A stretch of 64,000 nucleotides of DNA from Nigrospora sphaerica (taxonomy: Eukaryota > Ascomycota > Sordariomycetes > Amphisphaeriales > Apiosporaceae): NCBI GenBank assembly GCA_018287875.1, contig JAGVVL010000022.1, positions 1,116,001 to 1,180,000 on the forward strand, in the 5' to 3' direction. Below, piece after piece: positions 45,068 to 57,597 of the stretch. The notes under the pieces were generated by a model. The model ran no database searches. It worked only from the letters and a program-made list of their open reading frames with translations, and was not told where the DNA came from. A program made the position numbers and the translations under genes. Every line of letters begins with the position of its first letter. The first letter of the stretch is position 1.

Positions 45068-48000
45068 CGGCGCTAAGGATCCTACACTGGAACACGCAGA
45101 AAAGCAAGAAAGCACAGATCCCGGTAGTCGACGCTATCCACGAAGAATATGACGTCCTAGCCATCCAAGAGCCTTGGAGAAACCCACATACGCCGACCAC
45201 CTACTGCCCGAGATCCTCTCCGTACCACCTCCTATACGCTGCTAAGGGAGGCAGAGCATGCATCTACATTAACAAGAGGTACTCCCTAGCGCAGTGGACA
45301 TACGAGGCGCAGCCAGATAGGTGTGACATCACGATCCAGCTGCCAGACGGGCCTATAACAGTCATCTGCGTGTACTCGCCTCCTCCTGGATCTATCAGCA
45401 GACCAGACCTGCCAGCTATCGAAGCCCTCCATGCCGAACCCCAGCCAAGACGAACAGTCCTCGTGGGAGACTTTAACGTCCACCACCCTGCCTGGGGAGG
45501 ATACAACGTCCGACCCTATAATGCAGCTAACAAGCTACTCCAGCTAGCAGAACACTGGAGACTCCAGCTGATCACCCCTGGAACACCGACATGGACTCGA
45601 AGAGGGTGTATAGACTCTACAATCGACCTAGCCTGGGCCACGGACGATCTCCGGGTCGCCTATAATGGATACGCACCGTACGCAGGATCCGGTCACCTCC
45701 CTCAGGTGATACGCGTGGCTGGACCTCATATAGACCGCCAAGACAGACCACGACACAACTGGAAAACAGCTGACTACGACCAAGCGAAGGCAGAGGCAGC
45801 ACACCTACCACAGCCAAGGCGACTCGAGACACCAGAAGAAATCGATAGCTACACCGAGACGTTAACCAAGGAGCTAACTCGGATAGCCGATCTAGTTGCC
45901 CCCTCCGCCACTCTAAGGAGAGGCAAGGCTTGGTGGAACCACGACACGAAAAGAGCTATAGAGGAGGAGAGACGAGCCCAGCGAACATGGCTTTCCGACC
46001 GGACGGACGCAGCCTGGCGAGCCCTCCGGCAGTCATCCCTCCTTAAAAGAAGGCAATCCGCGAAGCAAAGACGGCAACCTGGAGACATATGCTCCACGAG
46101 GCCTTTAGCCAGCCAGCTGGCGTCTGGAATATTGCGAGATGGGCTAGAACAGAAGGAGCGGCGCCACCGTTACCCCCAGCAGTCCCTACTCTTCACACAC
46201 CGTGTGGCGAAGCAACGACCCATAAGGAGAAAACAGAGGCCTTCCGCGAGCGATTTTACCCTCTCCCTAAGGCTAGGCCGAACGGCTTCCAAATAGCAAA
46301 CCGGCTCGCAGCGCCTCTCGATATGGACGGCAAAGTGACAGCAGAACAAGTCCAAGACGTCCTTACCAAGGCAGGCCAGTGGAAGGCAGGCCAGTGGAAG
46401 GCACCTGGACCAGACCAGCTTCCGAACGGATTCCTTAAACGCTTAGGAAAGCCCATCTTCCAGGCCTTGGCCTCCTTAGCGGAAGCGTGCTGGCATATAG
46501 GATACTATCCAAGAGCGTTCCGGAAAGCAGTCACCGTTATCCTCCGGAAGCCAGGAAAACAGCCAAACGAGTACCACCAAGCCGGCGGATGGAGACCTAT
46601 CGCGTTGCTCAACACTATAGGAAAGCGATCGAGAGCCTACTAGCGCAACGGCTAGCTAGCTTTGCCGAAGAGAACAGACTGCTCCCGAACGAACAGATGG
46701 GCAACCGGAAAGGCCGCTCCACAGAAACGGCCTTGCGGTTGCTAACGGACCTAGTCCGCACAGCCTGGAAACATGGAGGCGCAGCAACCCTTCTATCGCT
46801 GGATATTTCGGGCGCTTTCGACTCGGTCGACCATGGAAGGCTTCTCGCTAACCTGCGAGCGCTAAGGGTCCCTATATGGACTATTAGCTGGATCCGAAGC
46901 TTCCTATCTAACCGGTCCACCACGCTATTCTTCGACGGCCAGGAATCGGACGAGATCCCAGTCCCGGCAGGCGTCCCGCAGGGCTCACCCCTATCGCCTA
47001 TCCTCTTCTGCCTGTATACAGCCGGTCTCTATAAGGCTCTCCGCGCCGTACCAGGGATAGCTACTATAGCCTTCGCAGACGACACGAACCTCGTGGGCTT
47101 CGGTTTAAACCCCGAGCAGACCTGCGAGCGGCTGGAAGCCACTCACAGGATCTGTAAGGAATGGGCAGTCAGCCACGGCATGACCTTCGCAGTACAGAAA
47201 TACCACCTAGTCCACTTTCCTCGAAGACGGAAAGGTCCGGACACGAAGATAACCTTAGAAGGTCACGAAATCGAACCAGAAGACTCCTGCCGCGTCCTTG
47301 GCATCCAGGTGGATAGATGTCTCCGCTGGGACGTCCACATCCAGTCGATATCGAAGATGGCGACGCAGGTCTATGCTCTAGACCGGATAGCCGGCTCGAC
47401 ATGGGGGCGTCTCTCCAGCGAGCCCGCCAAGTCTATACAGCCGTCGTACGGTCTGCGATAGGCTATGGAGCTTCAGAGTGGCACCGCCAGATCTCGAAAA
47501 ATAGAGCCAAGGCACTCAACGACGTCCAGACAGAGTGCCTCCGAAAGGTCACAGGAGCTTTCAAAGCCACGGCTAACGCAGTACTAGAAACAGAAGCTTA
47601 CGTGTCCCCCTTAGACACGTGGCTCAACAGAAGGGTGGCGGCATCGGAAGAGAGGCTCCAACAGCCGCGTATCGCATCACTCATCCAAGCGAGATGCGAT
47701 AGCGCAGCTAGATGGATCCTAACAAGACCGACTCGCCGGCGCAGACCGAAAGGCCCCGACGCTCCCGATCGTAAGAGGTGGCTAGACGAATGGCTAGCTG
47801 GAGACTCGGCACATAAGGCTGAGGAGAGAGACTGGCTTCAAAGATGGCAACAAGCGCGGCAAAATCGAACAGCACGAACCCCGGCAGCAACTAAGATGCC
47901 GCCAGACAAGCACGTCCTCAAGCTCCATAAGGGACTCCATAAGGCCGAGAGCTCGATCCTCGTCCAAGCGAGGACTGGCAAGATTGGGCTGCGAGACTTC

Positions 48001-48252
48001 CTTTTAAGCGTAGGGTACCAGGCTTCGACAGCCCCTGGTGCGTCTGCGGTCAGGGAAGGAGACCGTCCGACATATCCTTGTTTTCTGCCCATGGGAAAGA
48101 GAAAGACGAGAGCATCTCGTCCAAGCTCTAGGAGGACCGGTAGACACGGACAGGATGCTCGACACCCCGGAAAAGCAGGAATTATCGCGAGATGGCTACT
48201 CCGCTCGGGCAGGCTGGACATGTTCCAGCTGGCGAATCAACTCATCAGCTAG
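45064..48252 (+). CDS. LINE A ORF2, endonuclease-reverse transcriptase
   Basis: Nicks target DNA and copies the LINE RNA into it. From MTALRILHWNTQKSKKAQI: APE-type endonuclease (LAIQEPW, VLVGDFNVHHPAWGGYN, STIDLAWAT), linker, reverse transcriptase (APGPDQLPNGF; LSLDISGAFDSVDH; PVPAGVPQGSPLSPILF; IAFADDTNLVGF), and a C-terminal zinc finger CVCGQGKETVRHILVFCP. No RNase H. Frames change near 46,060, 46,600, 47,400 and 48,050, so it does not read through as given. A 15-bp tandem duplication (QWKAGQWKA) at about 46,377-46,400 is absent from LINE B. Confidence 0.85.
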
Positions 48253-48440
48253 GAAGCGGGCGCGCTGAGCCCGATCTCGGTATGGCAGGTCAAAGAGCAG
48301 ATAGAAGCGGTGCGACGCAGCGGAACCTAGGTTTTTCACCCGGCCGGACGTCAGCCCGGAACGGTTTTCCTAGGCTAAGATGCGCAGGGGGTCCTCATGG
48401 CCTAGATAGGTCGCTAGGTGTAAGAACAATAATAATAATA

Positions 48441-48651
48441 TGTCACGCTTGCAGGAGATCGGAGGTATAGGTCAGATAAGGAATGTAGAAGTCGCCCCGA
48501 GCCTTCTAAGTGAGACCCGGACTGAAGACCTGGTTAAATACAGTTAGAGAGAGTGGAGGGCACCCCTTGAAAGCCCTCTAGTCGCTGATTGGTGAGGTCA
48601 GGTGACCTGTAGACCCTGAATCTCTACTTCAGGGGTCGCCTTAGCGCGACA
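48441..48651 (-). repeat. 3' LTR of Copia element 2
   Basis: 211 bp, TGTCACGCTT..GCGCGACA on the plus strand, identical to 54,126-54,336. Confidence 0.96.
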
Positions 48652-48746
48652 CACCCCCCAGAAACTGCTGGTGTACAGCTGTTGCTGTTTTCGCGCCTAG
48701 AAAAAGACAAAAGAAACAAGTTCGACATGATGACTGCGCTAGAGAT

Positions 48747-51700
48747 CTATGCCTGCTGTCGCGAGTCCTGGAGATTGAGCAGAGCTCTGAAGTGCTCGAA
48801 CTTCGGCCTTGATAGGCTCTTCGTGAGGCCGTCTGCTGGCATGAGATTGGTCGGCAAGTAGGTGACCTTGAAGGTCCCCTTCTGTGCCTCTTGGCGTAGC
48901 CAGAGATTAGCGATATCAACGTGCTTAAGTCTTGTGTTAATTCGCTGGTGTTCCTCAACTATAAGTCGAATAGTCTGCTGATTATCACAGCGAAGAGTCC
49001 AGGCATTGCCGAGATCGATGAGCAGGTCTCTGAATAGCCGTTTCAGGGCCATAGTCTCTTTGGCTGTCATATCCAGAGCTAGGAGTTCCGCTTCCGTAGT
49101 GGATGTGGTGACAGTTGCTTGGCGAGTGGCTTTCCAGGCGATTGGGCCTCCGTGGAGCATCATGACATAGCCATGCGAGGATTTCCTGGTCGCCTCATCG
49201 TTCGCAAAGGAGGCATCGCTAGCTATAAGCAGAGCTTGAGCCTCGCTAGAGCTCTTCGAGAACCGTATGCTGAGATATCTCGTATGGTAGAGGTAACGGA
49301 TAGTCCGGTCAGCTGCCTTAAAGTGTTGTTGTCCAGGGTTCGTTAGGAAACGAGAAAGCGCTGCTGCTGCGTAGGCGACGTCCGGTCTTAGGATGACTGC
49401 AGTATAGAGGATTGAGCCGACACGCTCTTGGAAAGCCTTGATCTCCGCTGGAGTTGCTTCTCCATTGTGAGGAGCTAAGTCCTCGAGTGGCAGTGGAGTT
49501 GCTGGCTCCCACCCCGATCTCCTTGCCCGAACTTGGCGGCAATCTTCTCGATGTAGGAGTCGTGGGTAAGGGTGACGGTCCTCCGAATCCTATCTCTAAC
49601 CACTCTGATTCCGAGGAACCAGGTGATGTCTCCTTGGTCCTTAAGCTCGTACGCAGCCTTAAGATCCCGGATAAATCCGAGAGCCTTAGCTTCGTGCTCC
49701 TTCTGGTATAGAAAGAGAACGTCGTCCACGTAGAAGACCACGATAACCTCCTCCCCGGGGTGTAGAAGAGGCAAGGCTCTTCCGGTGAGGATATGAGCCC
49801 AAGCTTCCTCAAGGTAGAGGAGAACTCCTTATACCAGAGAAGGGGTGAATCCTTCAGCCCGTATAAGGCCTTCTCGAGCTTAACACACATACCATCCACT
49901 TTGAATCCCTCCGGGAGGTCGCAGAGAACCTGGACTTGGCCTTCTCTTAGTGCGTTCATGAAGGCTCCGACCACGTCGAATTGTTTGCACTCGAGGTCTC
50001 CGTCTGCCGCGAGAGCCATAACGGTGCGAAAGGTCTTTGCTGCAAGAGTAGCAGCGTAGGTGCTCTCAAGGTTATCGACCTTCTGGAGGTCTCCACGTAC
50101 GCAGATCCGAGCTTTGCACTCCTGGAGTTCTCCCTCCTCATTGAACTTGTACTTGAACACCCACTTTAAAGGGAGCGGTCTCTGGCCAACTTGAGGACGG
50201 TGGACTAGTCTCCAGACGTTCTGGGCTTCGAGCTTGCCGATCTCTTTCTGGCAGCCCTCGAGGAAGAGCTTTCCGTACGGATGATTATGCAAATCTCTAA
50301 ACTTAGTCGGTTCTGGCGGGAGATTGGACATGTGCGTAGGCTTATGTGTGACCGCTGCGGAGAACACTGAGTGGAGCGTGATATGAGCGCGCTCTCCGGC
50401 TGTTATCATGTCGGACGGTGTCATAAAGAATGCGAGGAAGCTCTCCCAGCTATATCGGTTGAACTGGGGTCTTCCTGATGGAGTTGTGAGACTGCGAAGT
50501 TCCTGGAGGAGTGACCCTGGCGGTCTCTGATCCTCTGGCTGCTTCTCGGTTGTCTGGTTTCTGTTGGAGCTTGCTCGGAAACAGAGGCTCCTGAGCCGGT
50601 CTCTTGACCTTCGAGGCTCGTGGTCGGTTCCAGTTCATGGGTGTTAACCACTATGGAACTCCGGACTTCCCAGTCATCTTCCGGAGAGACTGGATGTTCA
50701 GGCGGAGTAGCGACCTCCCTGGGTGGTCAGGCAGAGTAGCGATCTCTCCTGGAGTGTCAGGTAAAGACGTGGTCTCCCCTGGTGTGTCGGGAACAGAAGT
50801 GATCTTTCCCAGGTCAGGCAGAGACGTGGTCTCCCTGGTGTGTCGCCAGTTCTGTGTCGAAGCTCCTCGTACTGAGGCCGCTCACTGGCATCCAGAAGCT
50901 CCTCATGTTGAGGACGCTCGCTGGCTGTACGAAGCTCCTCATGTTGAGGCTGCTTCTCTGGATCTTGTGAGGTGCTCTCATCCAGAGCTTCCTCACCCCC
51001 ACAGAAGTGGCGTCATGACTGCCGGTCTCCTGGGGTTGCGGTGTCACCCTCGGTGTAAGGGGGGGCAGGGATCTCTTCTTTGCTTAGATGAGGGCTCGTG
51101 AGGTGGCGTTAAAGACCAAGGTTGGCCACCCTCGGTCTCATCGGCTTCCTCACCCTCCATCTGGCGCGAAGTCGTGCTTTGATTCCCTGTATCCCACACG
51201 TCCAGCATGTTCAACACGAAAGTGGTCTCTGTTTCCTCTTCTTCCCACGTTGAGATGCTCCTAGCAAGGGGCTCTGCAATCTCAAGGGGTAGAGATCCTT
51301 CGTCTTGGGGTGTGTAGAACATGCCTTCATTGAACTGCACGTCGCGTGTGGTGATGACTTTTCTAAGAGCTGGTATCCAGATGCGGTAGAGCCTGCTGGC
51401 AACATAACCGACTAGATAACCTAGATGAGCTCTCGGTCTGACCTTAAATGTTCTCTTCATTCTACCCAGTGCCCTATCTTGATCGAGAGGGTACGCTCTG
51501 CAACCGTACGCGAAGATTCCTCCCCAGTTAGGGCGGAGATCCACGGTAAGGGCTTTGGTGATCTCTGGAGCGTACCATCGAAAGTACTGGGTGAACCATG
51601 CATCCAATCTCTCATTGGGGCTCTTAAACCCGTGGGCTTTTGCTGGGCTCATCCCATGCAGCCATGCTGCTGCTTTAGTGACCTCTGGCCAGAGATTCTC

Positions 51701-54013
51701 TGGGAGGTTCGCACTAAGTCTCATTTTCAGGGCTCGATTAATGATCTCTTGCCCTGCTCTCTCGCTTCCACCGTTTGACTCTGAGGTCTGTGGTGGAGCT
51801 AGCTCGAGTTCGATGCCTTCGTCTTTAGCCCATAGAGTGTAGACTGTCTCTCCATGCCTAGAGATCACTGAGGTGTCGTTATCCGAGCGGATCGTGGTGA
51901 CATTGAGTCTCCATTTCCTGCGGACCCAGGTTTCGAACCTCTGGAGGGCAGTGAAGACCGTGTCTTGTGTCTTGTCTCTTAATGGGAAGGCGAAGAGCTT
52001 GCCACTGTACTCATCCTTAATTATAAGGAGCCAGTTGGATTTGTCGTACGCTGGAGGGAAGTCGAAGAGGTCCCAGGAGATCCTCCAGAAAGGACGTGGA
52101 GATCTCTTATTAGAAGCCCCTCTCCAGACCTGTCTTGTAGCGTGGGTGACAGCACACTGCTCACAGTCGATTCTCCTCGTGCCCTTAATTTCCACGTTGC
52201 GAGCGTTCTGCACTAGAGCTTTGAGGTTCTCCGGACCAAGGTGACCTGAACGGAGATGCCAGAGGGCTTCTTCGTCTTCCCTTGGCTTGAGGTGATCTCT
52301 TGATTTCTTCCAGGCTCTGCGCACTCTTTCCGTGGTAATAGCTGGGGCAAGAAGTATGGCTGCGAAGCTCACTAATACCACACTGCGAGACTGGTAGATG
52401 GAAACAGACTTGTATTCAAGGAACACTAGGTTATGGTGGCGCTGGAGATCGGCCACTACCTTGTTCTGGTCCATCCCCCCCCAACGCAGAGTGCAGTCGA
52501 GACCGCAGTACCAGACGCCATTAGCGTGAAGAGCAGCTTCTGAGATGATGTTGACATGGAAACCTTCAACCACGACGACGTTGGTAAGTAGGAGATCCTC
52601 GGTGTTCTTGCCTCTGGATCCATGGAGAACCCCCTTAAGCAGTCTTCTTCCGGTGCCGGAAATTGGGAACGAGGTGGTGCCTGCCTCAATAGTTTCTCCA
52701 TTGACGCAAGGGGCAAAGGAACCGCTGATCAGGAGAGATTTGGAGTTGACAAGGTGCCGAGAACCGCAGTTATCCAGAAGTGTGGAGTCTGCGAGCGGAT
52801 GGCGTGACGCCATGGCAGCGTAAATGCCTTGGCTCGAGATCGGCAGTCCGAAAAGACCAGGATCGATGAGAGCAGCTGTGAGAGATCCAGGGTAGGCTGG
52901 GCTCTCATTAGTGAGGACCCCCTCACTCTGAAGCCGTTCTCTAAGTGATCGCCACTTATTGTTTGATGCTAGCCTATTTCTGATCTTTTCCTGGATCTGT
53001 TCGGAGAACGTCGGGTCTGGCTGGTGTTTTAGCGCTCGTTTTAGAGTTTCGCATGCCTCTGGAGTCCATTTATGCTTTCGGTCCAGCGTGGGTAGACAGG
53101 GGCACTGGTGTCGATCCTTGTTTCTTCCGGAAGCGTCGGCCTTGGCGTTCCCCTGGGAATCCTTATCGATGGTTGCGAAGATTCTGGGGGTTCCTTTGGT
53201 CCCCGGGCTTTGGTTTTCCTCGTTGCTCAGTGCAATCGAGAACACCATGCCTATCTGCTCTAGAGTAGGCAGAGTCTCGCCCATAGCCTGTCGAAATTCG
53301 ACAGCGCTCAGCTGCTGGGATGCCCAGGTCGGAGAGATCTTTGCCTTGATAGTGTTAAGGAACTCGATGACAGCAAGGTCTCCCTGGACCTCCGGGATCT
53401 TGAAGATCTTCCCTTGGAGATAGGCCTTGTACCAGCGGTCGTACCACGCGGTGGGAGAGACGCTGCCTTTTCTGCCTTCTTGGAGAACCACCTGATAGTC
53501 CCTTCGGACCTGAGTCTCGACAGCTGAGTCCGTTGGCTTGTAGCGTCTTCGGAGGATTCGAACGAGGTCTTGAGCAGTGTTCTTCTCTAGGAGAACCATC
53601 TCAGCCTGGGCTGACTGGAGAATAGTAGGAGTAACAGTGCTGCAGATCCAGTCCCAGATCTTCGCGTAGCGTCCGGCGAGAACCTGGCTTCGTGCCTCGT
53701 GTTGGCGATGCTCGTATCTGGCTTGCTCGAGTTCTCTGGAGATGGCTTCCTCGGAGATCGTCGCTTGCGCTCGCGTAGTATGACCGGCCTCCGTGGTCTG
53801 TCCAGCTTGGACTGCTTGGAGAGTGCGACGGGCCGATTCTCGCGTTGGGACTTGCGAGCTGAGGTTCGGTCTCGTTTGGTCTGGACCTTCAGGGTCGATG
53901 AGGTGCCAGATCTCACGGTTGGTAGCATGGAATTTGAGGGTAGTATACCAAGCTGGAAAGGAGTTCCGGTCCTTCAGCTTGGTGTCTGACGGGATCGAGT
54001 CCTCGGACTGCAT
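48747..54013 (-). CDS. Copia element 2 Gag-Pol polyprotein
   Basis: Starts MQSEDSIPSDTKLKDRNSF (54,013). Open through Gag, protease-like LLDNCGSRHLVNS, integrase zinc finger (HLRSGHLG..CEQC) and DDE core (DLFDFPP, SDNDTSVISRHGE, ESNGGSERAGQE) to 51,044. The linker follows with coding tandem repeats (PQHEEL; DTPGE). RT resumes about 50,430 (FFMTPSDMITAGER), with LPLKWVFKYKFNEEGEL, YGLKDSPLLWYKEF and FYVDDVLFLY, then RNase H (ASDASFANDEATR, STTEAELLALDMTAKE) to 48,747. Frame changes near 51,060, 50,825, 50,450-50,650, 49,753 and 49,512 are each consistent with one missing base of a C/G run. With identical LTRs, true decay is unlikely, so this copy may be functional. Confidence 0.88.
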
Positions 54014-54125
54014 CCTGATAAGTTTCGAGAGAGAATAACTGGGATAAGAGAGAGAGAGAGAGAGAAAGACCGTCCTGTGTACGTGATAAAGTGCAGCTTT
54101 GCAGCAACGCTCCGGGCTCATAACC

Positions 54126-54336
54126 TGTCACGCTTGCAGGAGATCGGAGGTATAGGTCAGATAAGGAATGTAGAAGTCGCCCCGAGCCTTCTAAGTGAGA
54201 CCCGGACTGAAGACCTGGTTAAATACAGTTAGAGAGAGTGGAGGGCACCCCTTGAAAGCCCTCTAGTCGCTGATTGGTGAGGTCAGGTGACCTGTAGACC
54301 CTGAATCTCTACTTCAGGGGTCGCCTTAGCGCGACA
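54126..54336 (-). repeat. 5' LTR of Copia element 2
   Basis: 211 bp, identical to 48,441-48,651. The primer-binding site lies just inside it at about 54,112-54,125. Confidence 0.96.
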
Positions 54337-54361
54337 TAATAATAACAATAATAATAACAAC

Positions 54362-54981
54362 AGTCCTTGGCTGAAGTTGGGGACTTCCGCAATCAGGTCG
54401 GACCAAGTGACCGTGAACTTCTTGTCGCCATATTCCTGGAGGATTCGCTTGGCCCATTTGTCGACACCATCTTGATCAAGCGTTCCCTCTTGTCGCGAGG
54501 TGGTCGCGTCGTTGTCTTCTTTCGCCCGGCTGTTCGTTGGCTGAGTGGCATCCTTCAGGGCGTACCTGCCATCTTCCAGTCTTAGGTCGTGATCGGAACG
54601 TTCTGCGTTGCCACCCCGAAGTCCACGCTTTCCGTAAATCCACGCAGCTGCTAGCGCCACGCCCTTGGCGTATCGGTACTGCGCTACCGCGCTATGCCTG
54701 TAATCGCTTAGAGAATCAGTACAACGGTACGGAGAGGCAAATGGACCGTGCGCAATGTGTACCGCGCCAACGCACCTCACGATTCATGCCTTAGTGTTGC
54801 AGATTCTTACTCTAAGAGGTAAAACGCTGCCAAGCGCTGCTGCGTTTCCACCGTGGATTTGAGGTCTCTTGCTAGTGTGCCGTGAATCCACGCTGGCTAC
54901 CGTATTGCCATGCGTTTTATTATTTTGCTGCGTACACCATACAAATCAACAAAGCCACGTCAATTATTAGCCACGCCAGCT
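54362..54981. other. Unassigned DNA right of LINE A
   Basis: A minus-strand frame (54,283-54,780) reads KWAKRILQEYGDKKFTVTWSDL; I do not recognise it, and part of it overlaps the LTR and LINE tail. AT-rich DNA before the Harbinger-like gene. Confidence 0.35.
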
Positions 54982-55887
54982 ATGCCTCAGCAGCCCTTTA
55001 GACTCCGTAAGAAACGCTTCGTGAGGCTGGTGCTGCGTACGCTGTTGCAACTAGCGCCAGCGCTATTCCGGCATCTGCGACGGCGACCGCAACAGCTGCA
55101 GGACCTGCTGCTAGGCTGGCAGAGGCCTTAACGCCAACTCATCCACCCCGAGGGGCCTCTTGGCTCGCTGCGGTATGCCGATTATCTACTGCAAGGCTCG
55201 GAGACGCAGTTTTTCCAGCTCTTTCGCCTCACTAAGCCTTAGTTCTGGCGTCTGCTTGCCTGGCTAGAGGACCGCGGCGGTCTTGTTAATACGCAGTACC
55301 AGACGACGGCGTTAAAGCTGTTAATATTCCTCTGGATCCTAGCGTACGCAGAGCCTCAGCGTAACGTGGCTCATAAGTTCCTATGCGCTCAATCCACGGT
55401 GTCAGCGGTGTTCCATTCGCTACTGCCCTTATTCATCCAGCTATTCCGGGCCTTCGTGCGCTAGTTAATGGAGACGTACCTATCGCCAGAGGTTGAGTTG
55501 CTAGAGAAACGCCGGTTCCGAGCTTCAGCGGCTGCGTTGGTGCTATCGACGGCACCTTGTTGAACCTCTTTTTACCGGAGCGCCAGCGAAAGCAGCAGCG
55601 TTAGCGGAGCCGGCACGGCGCTACGCAGCAGAACGTCTTCGCTGCTGTGTATCATGATAAATCGTTTGCGTACTGTCGCACCAGAGCGGCACGGGAAAGA
55701 TAGAAACGGACTTCAAGGTTGTTCATTAAAGGAAAACTAACGCAAGGAAAGATGCTAGACATGGCAGACTATATACTGAAGCTTGCCAGGGCTCCTGTGG
55801 AGCTTCTCACGTGACCCCACTAACAGGTTGTCGACCTTGGGAATACCCTCACGGCGCGACACGTACGTATTAGCTCATCCCTCTGCA
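54982..55887 (+). pseudogene. PIF/Harbinger-like (HARBI1) DDE nuclease, truncated and broken
   Basis: From MPQQPFRLRKKRFVRLVLRT through FQLFRLTKP*FWRLLAWLED, QYQTTALKLLIFLWILAYAEPQRN, and FVR*LMETYLSPEVE to GCVGAIDGTLLN, which carries the first catalytic aspartate. It continues QQNVFAAVYHDKSF, is interrupted by a solo LTR (55,674-55,861), and resumes AYVLAHPSAQD up to 55,887, where LINE C begins. Three TAG stops fall where Q is expected (RIP type), and one base is missing near 55,521 (GFSGC). The C-terminal catalytic residues are absent. Family transposases act with a separate Myb-like protein, not seen here. Confidence 0.78.
55674..55861 (-). mobile_element. Solo Copia LTR with target-site duplication
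   Basis: 188 bp; on the minus strand TGTCGCGCCGTGAGG...GGTGCGACA with an internal GTCACGTGA and TATATAG, similar in layout to the other Copia LTRs here. Flanked by CGTAC on both sides (55,669-55,673 and 55,862-55,866). It splits the Harbinger-like gene without removing any of it. Confidence 0.9.
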
Positions 55888-55990
55888 CAGGACATTCTTT
55901 TCTGGCACCTACTGTTAGCGCCAGCCCGCTATTTACTGCCAAATCCTTAACAACCCTCCAACGGTGCCTCAACGCCAACCCAGAGGCCAG

Positions 55991-57456
55991 ATGGACTCTG
56001 GGACCATCATCGTGATGGCTTCACCTCCTCGTGAGGACACCGTCGATGAGGTGATGACGGGAAACGATCCTCCCGGCCACCTTGAAGAAGCTTCCCCACT
56101 TATACTCACAAGAGGAAGCGAACGGGGCAGAATGAGGCCCCTGCGAACGGTCCACTGCGAAACCGAAGGAAGGTCGACGACACTCGAGAAACTTCGACGA
56201 CGGAAGAAGCCGCGGCCATGGTACAAGGACACCAGCCGGCTTCGGACGCACTAGCCCCGGTTTTAAGCGATATGGATAAGCGACACGACACCCGAAGATC
56301 GGTACTCACTAAGATTGCCCACGCCTTAGACAGCATCATCGAAGAATACCACGATGAGGACAAGGAACTAGCTGCAGAGATTACGAAAGGTTTTACAGCG
56401 TTCCTACAGGCTAAGATCGGGCACACAACTCACCCCCACCCGAACGAACGCCTCCTACCGGAGACCGGCCCGACCCATGCGGAGCCTCTCGGGGCCCCCA
56501 CGCGCAGCTGGGCCGACGTCGCTCGAACGGGACAAAAGCCATCGCCTCAAGACAGCGCAAACAAGCGGACCCAGCAAGCGAACCAACGAGAGGACCTCCG
56601 AGTTCTCATGAGAATCCCAGAGGAACACCGAAGCTGGGCACATGCCCAGTACAACTTCTCCCTACGACAGGCCGTATGCAAGACCCTAGACCTATCTCTA
56701 GCCGATGTTCCCGATGTCTACCATACAGCTACAGGCGTCGCCGTCCGCCCAAGAAACAAGGAAATAAAGGAGACACTACTCCGAAGGAAAGAAGAACTGG
56801 CGCGAAGCCTCCGAGCTAACGCAGTCGAGGTCCCGATCACGTGGGTGAACTACGTCGTCCCCGGCTGCCCGACGCGCCTCCCGAACATTTTCGGCGAGAC
56901 ATTCGAGACAGACACTCTATTACGAGACGAAGTCATTGCGCAAACCGGCGTCGCGCCAGTAAGCGTGCGCTGGTCACGACAGGAACCGATTCCGGGGACG
57001 AATAAGAGATCATGCATCGTCTCGTTCCTACAGAAAGTCCGTCAGTTCCGGCTCTTTGCAGTGAGCGGGCCCGCCCGGCTGATCGAGAAGCGGACAACCC
57101 CCAGCAGACACAACCCGGGCTGCCAAGGATACCACCCGAGCCGATTTTGCACACGAACAGACAGATGCGAAAACTGCAGCGCCCGACTCCCGGCAGGACA
57201 TAACCACCCACAGCCGTGCCAGCAACGCCCACGGTGTGCGAACTGCTATGGGCCTGCTCCAGCGAACCACGAGAACTGTCCGGCGAAGCCAGTGGTGAAA
57301 CACGGAAAACTGGTACGCCTCACACGAAGCGAGCTTGTAAAGATCCGCCAGACGGGCAACCTGCTTTATAAGGCAGCCCAACCACAAGAAACAAGCCAGG
57401 AGGCAATACACAAGAGGAGGCCAGACCGGATACCGGCAGGAACACCGCCGATGTGA
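55991..57456 (+). CDS. LINE C ORF1, Gag-like zinc-knuckle protein
   Basis: Begins MDSGTIIVMASPPREDTVDE; one frameshift near 56,220-56,250 leads into MDKRHDTRRSVLTKIAHALD and a coiled N-terminal region. A central conserved block follows (MRIPEEHRSWAHAQYNFSLR; VNYVVPGCPTRLPNIFGETF), then zinc knuckles CENCSARLPAGHNHPQPC and CANCYGPAPANHENCP with a preceding Cys-rich CQGYHPSRFC. About 480 residues. RNA-binding protein of the retrotransposon. Open apart from the shift; also present as a fragment at 259-1,222. Confidence 0.82.
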
Positions 57457-57597
57457 CTATGGAGGACCCCACTCACACGCCCATAGATTTCTCAGGAAGA
57501 CGGCCCCAGTCCTCCCAAGAAGACAAGCCGAAGCGCAATCGAAGGAACATCCCACGCATCGACTATAGCGTGCTTGACCGTATGGGCCCTGGGGACG

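Larger units (their letters stand above)
43625..48440 (+). mobile_element. LINE A, near full length, two ORFs; tail continues at 54,337-54,361
   Basis: 5' end at CCCACACAGCGATAAC, shared with the inverted copy at 32,551, which suggests it is the true start. ORF1 (43,711-45,067) and ORF2 (45,064-48,252) overlap by four bases. The 3' tail is AAT/AAC repeats, split by Copia element 2 at 48,440 and resuming at 54,337 to about 54,361. No RNase H domain is present, unlike LINE C and the 41,831 insertion, so it is a different LINE lineage. I find no clear target duplication. Confidence 0.88.
48441..54336 (-). mobile_element. Copia element 2, identical LTRs, inserted in LINE A tail
   Basis: 5,896 bp with 211-bp LTRs that I find identical base for base. 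It is flanked by TAATA on both sides (48,436-48,440 and 54,337-54,341). This implies a very recent insertion. Contents on the minus strand: primer-binding site GGTTATGAGCCCGG next to the right LTR, Gag-Pol, and a GGGGGGTG polypurine tract next to the left LTR. A (CT)n tract sits in the leader near 54,049-54,066. There is no extra gene in the 3' region. Confidence 0.95.

Noticed and set aside
54283..54780. 165-codon minus-strand gene right of LINE A
   Set aside because: No domain recognised and its end is made of the LINE tail and Copia LTR sequence.
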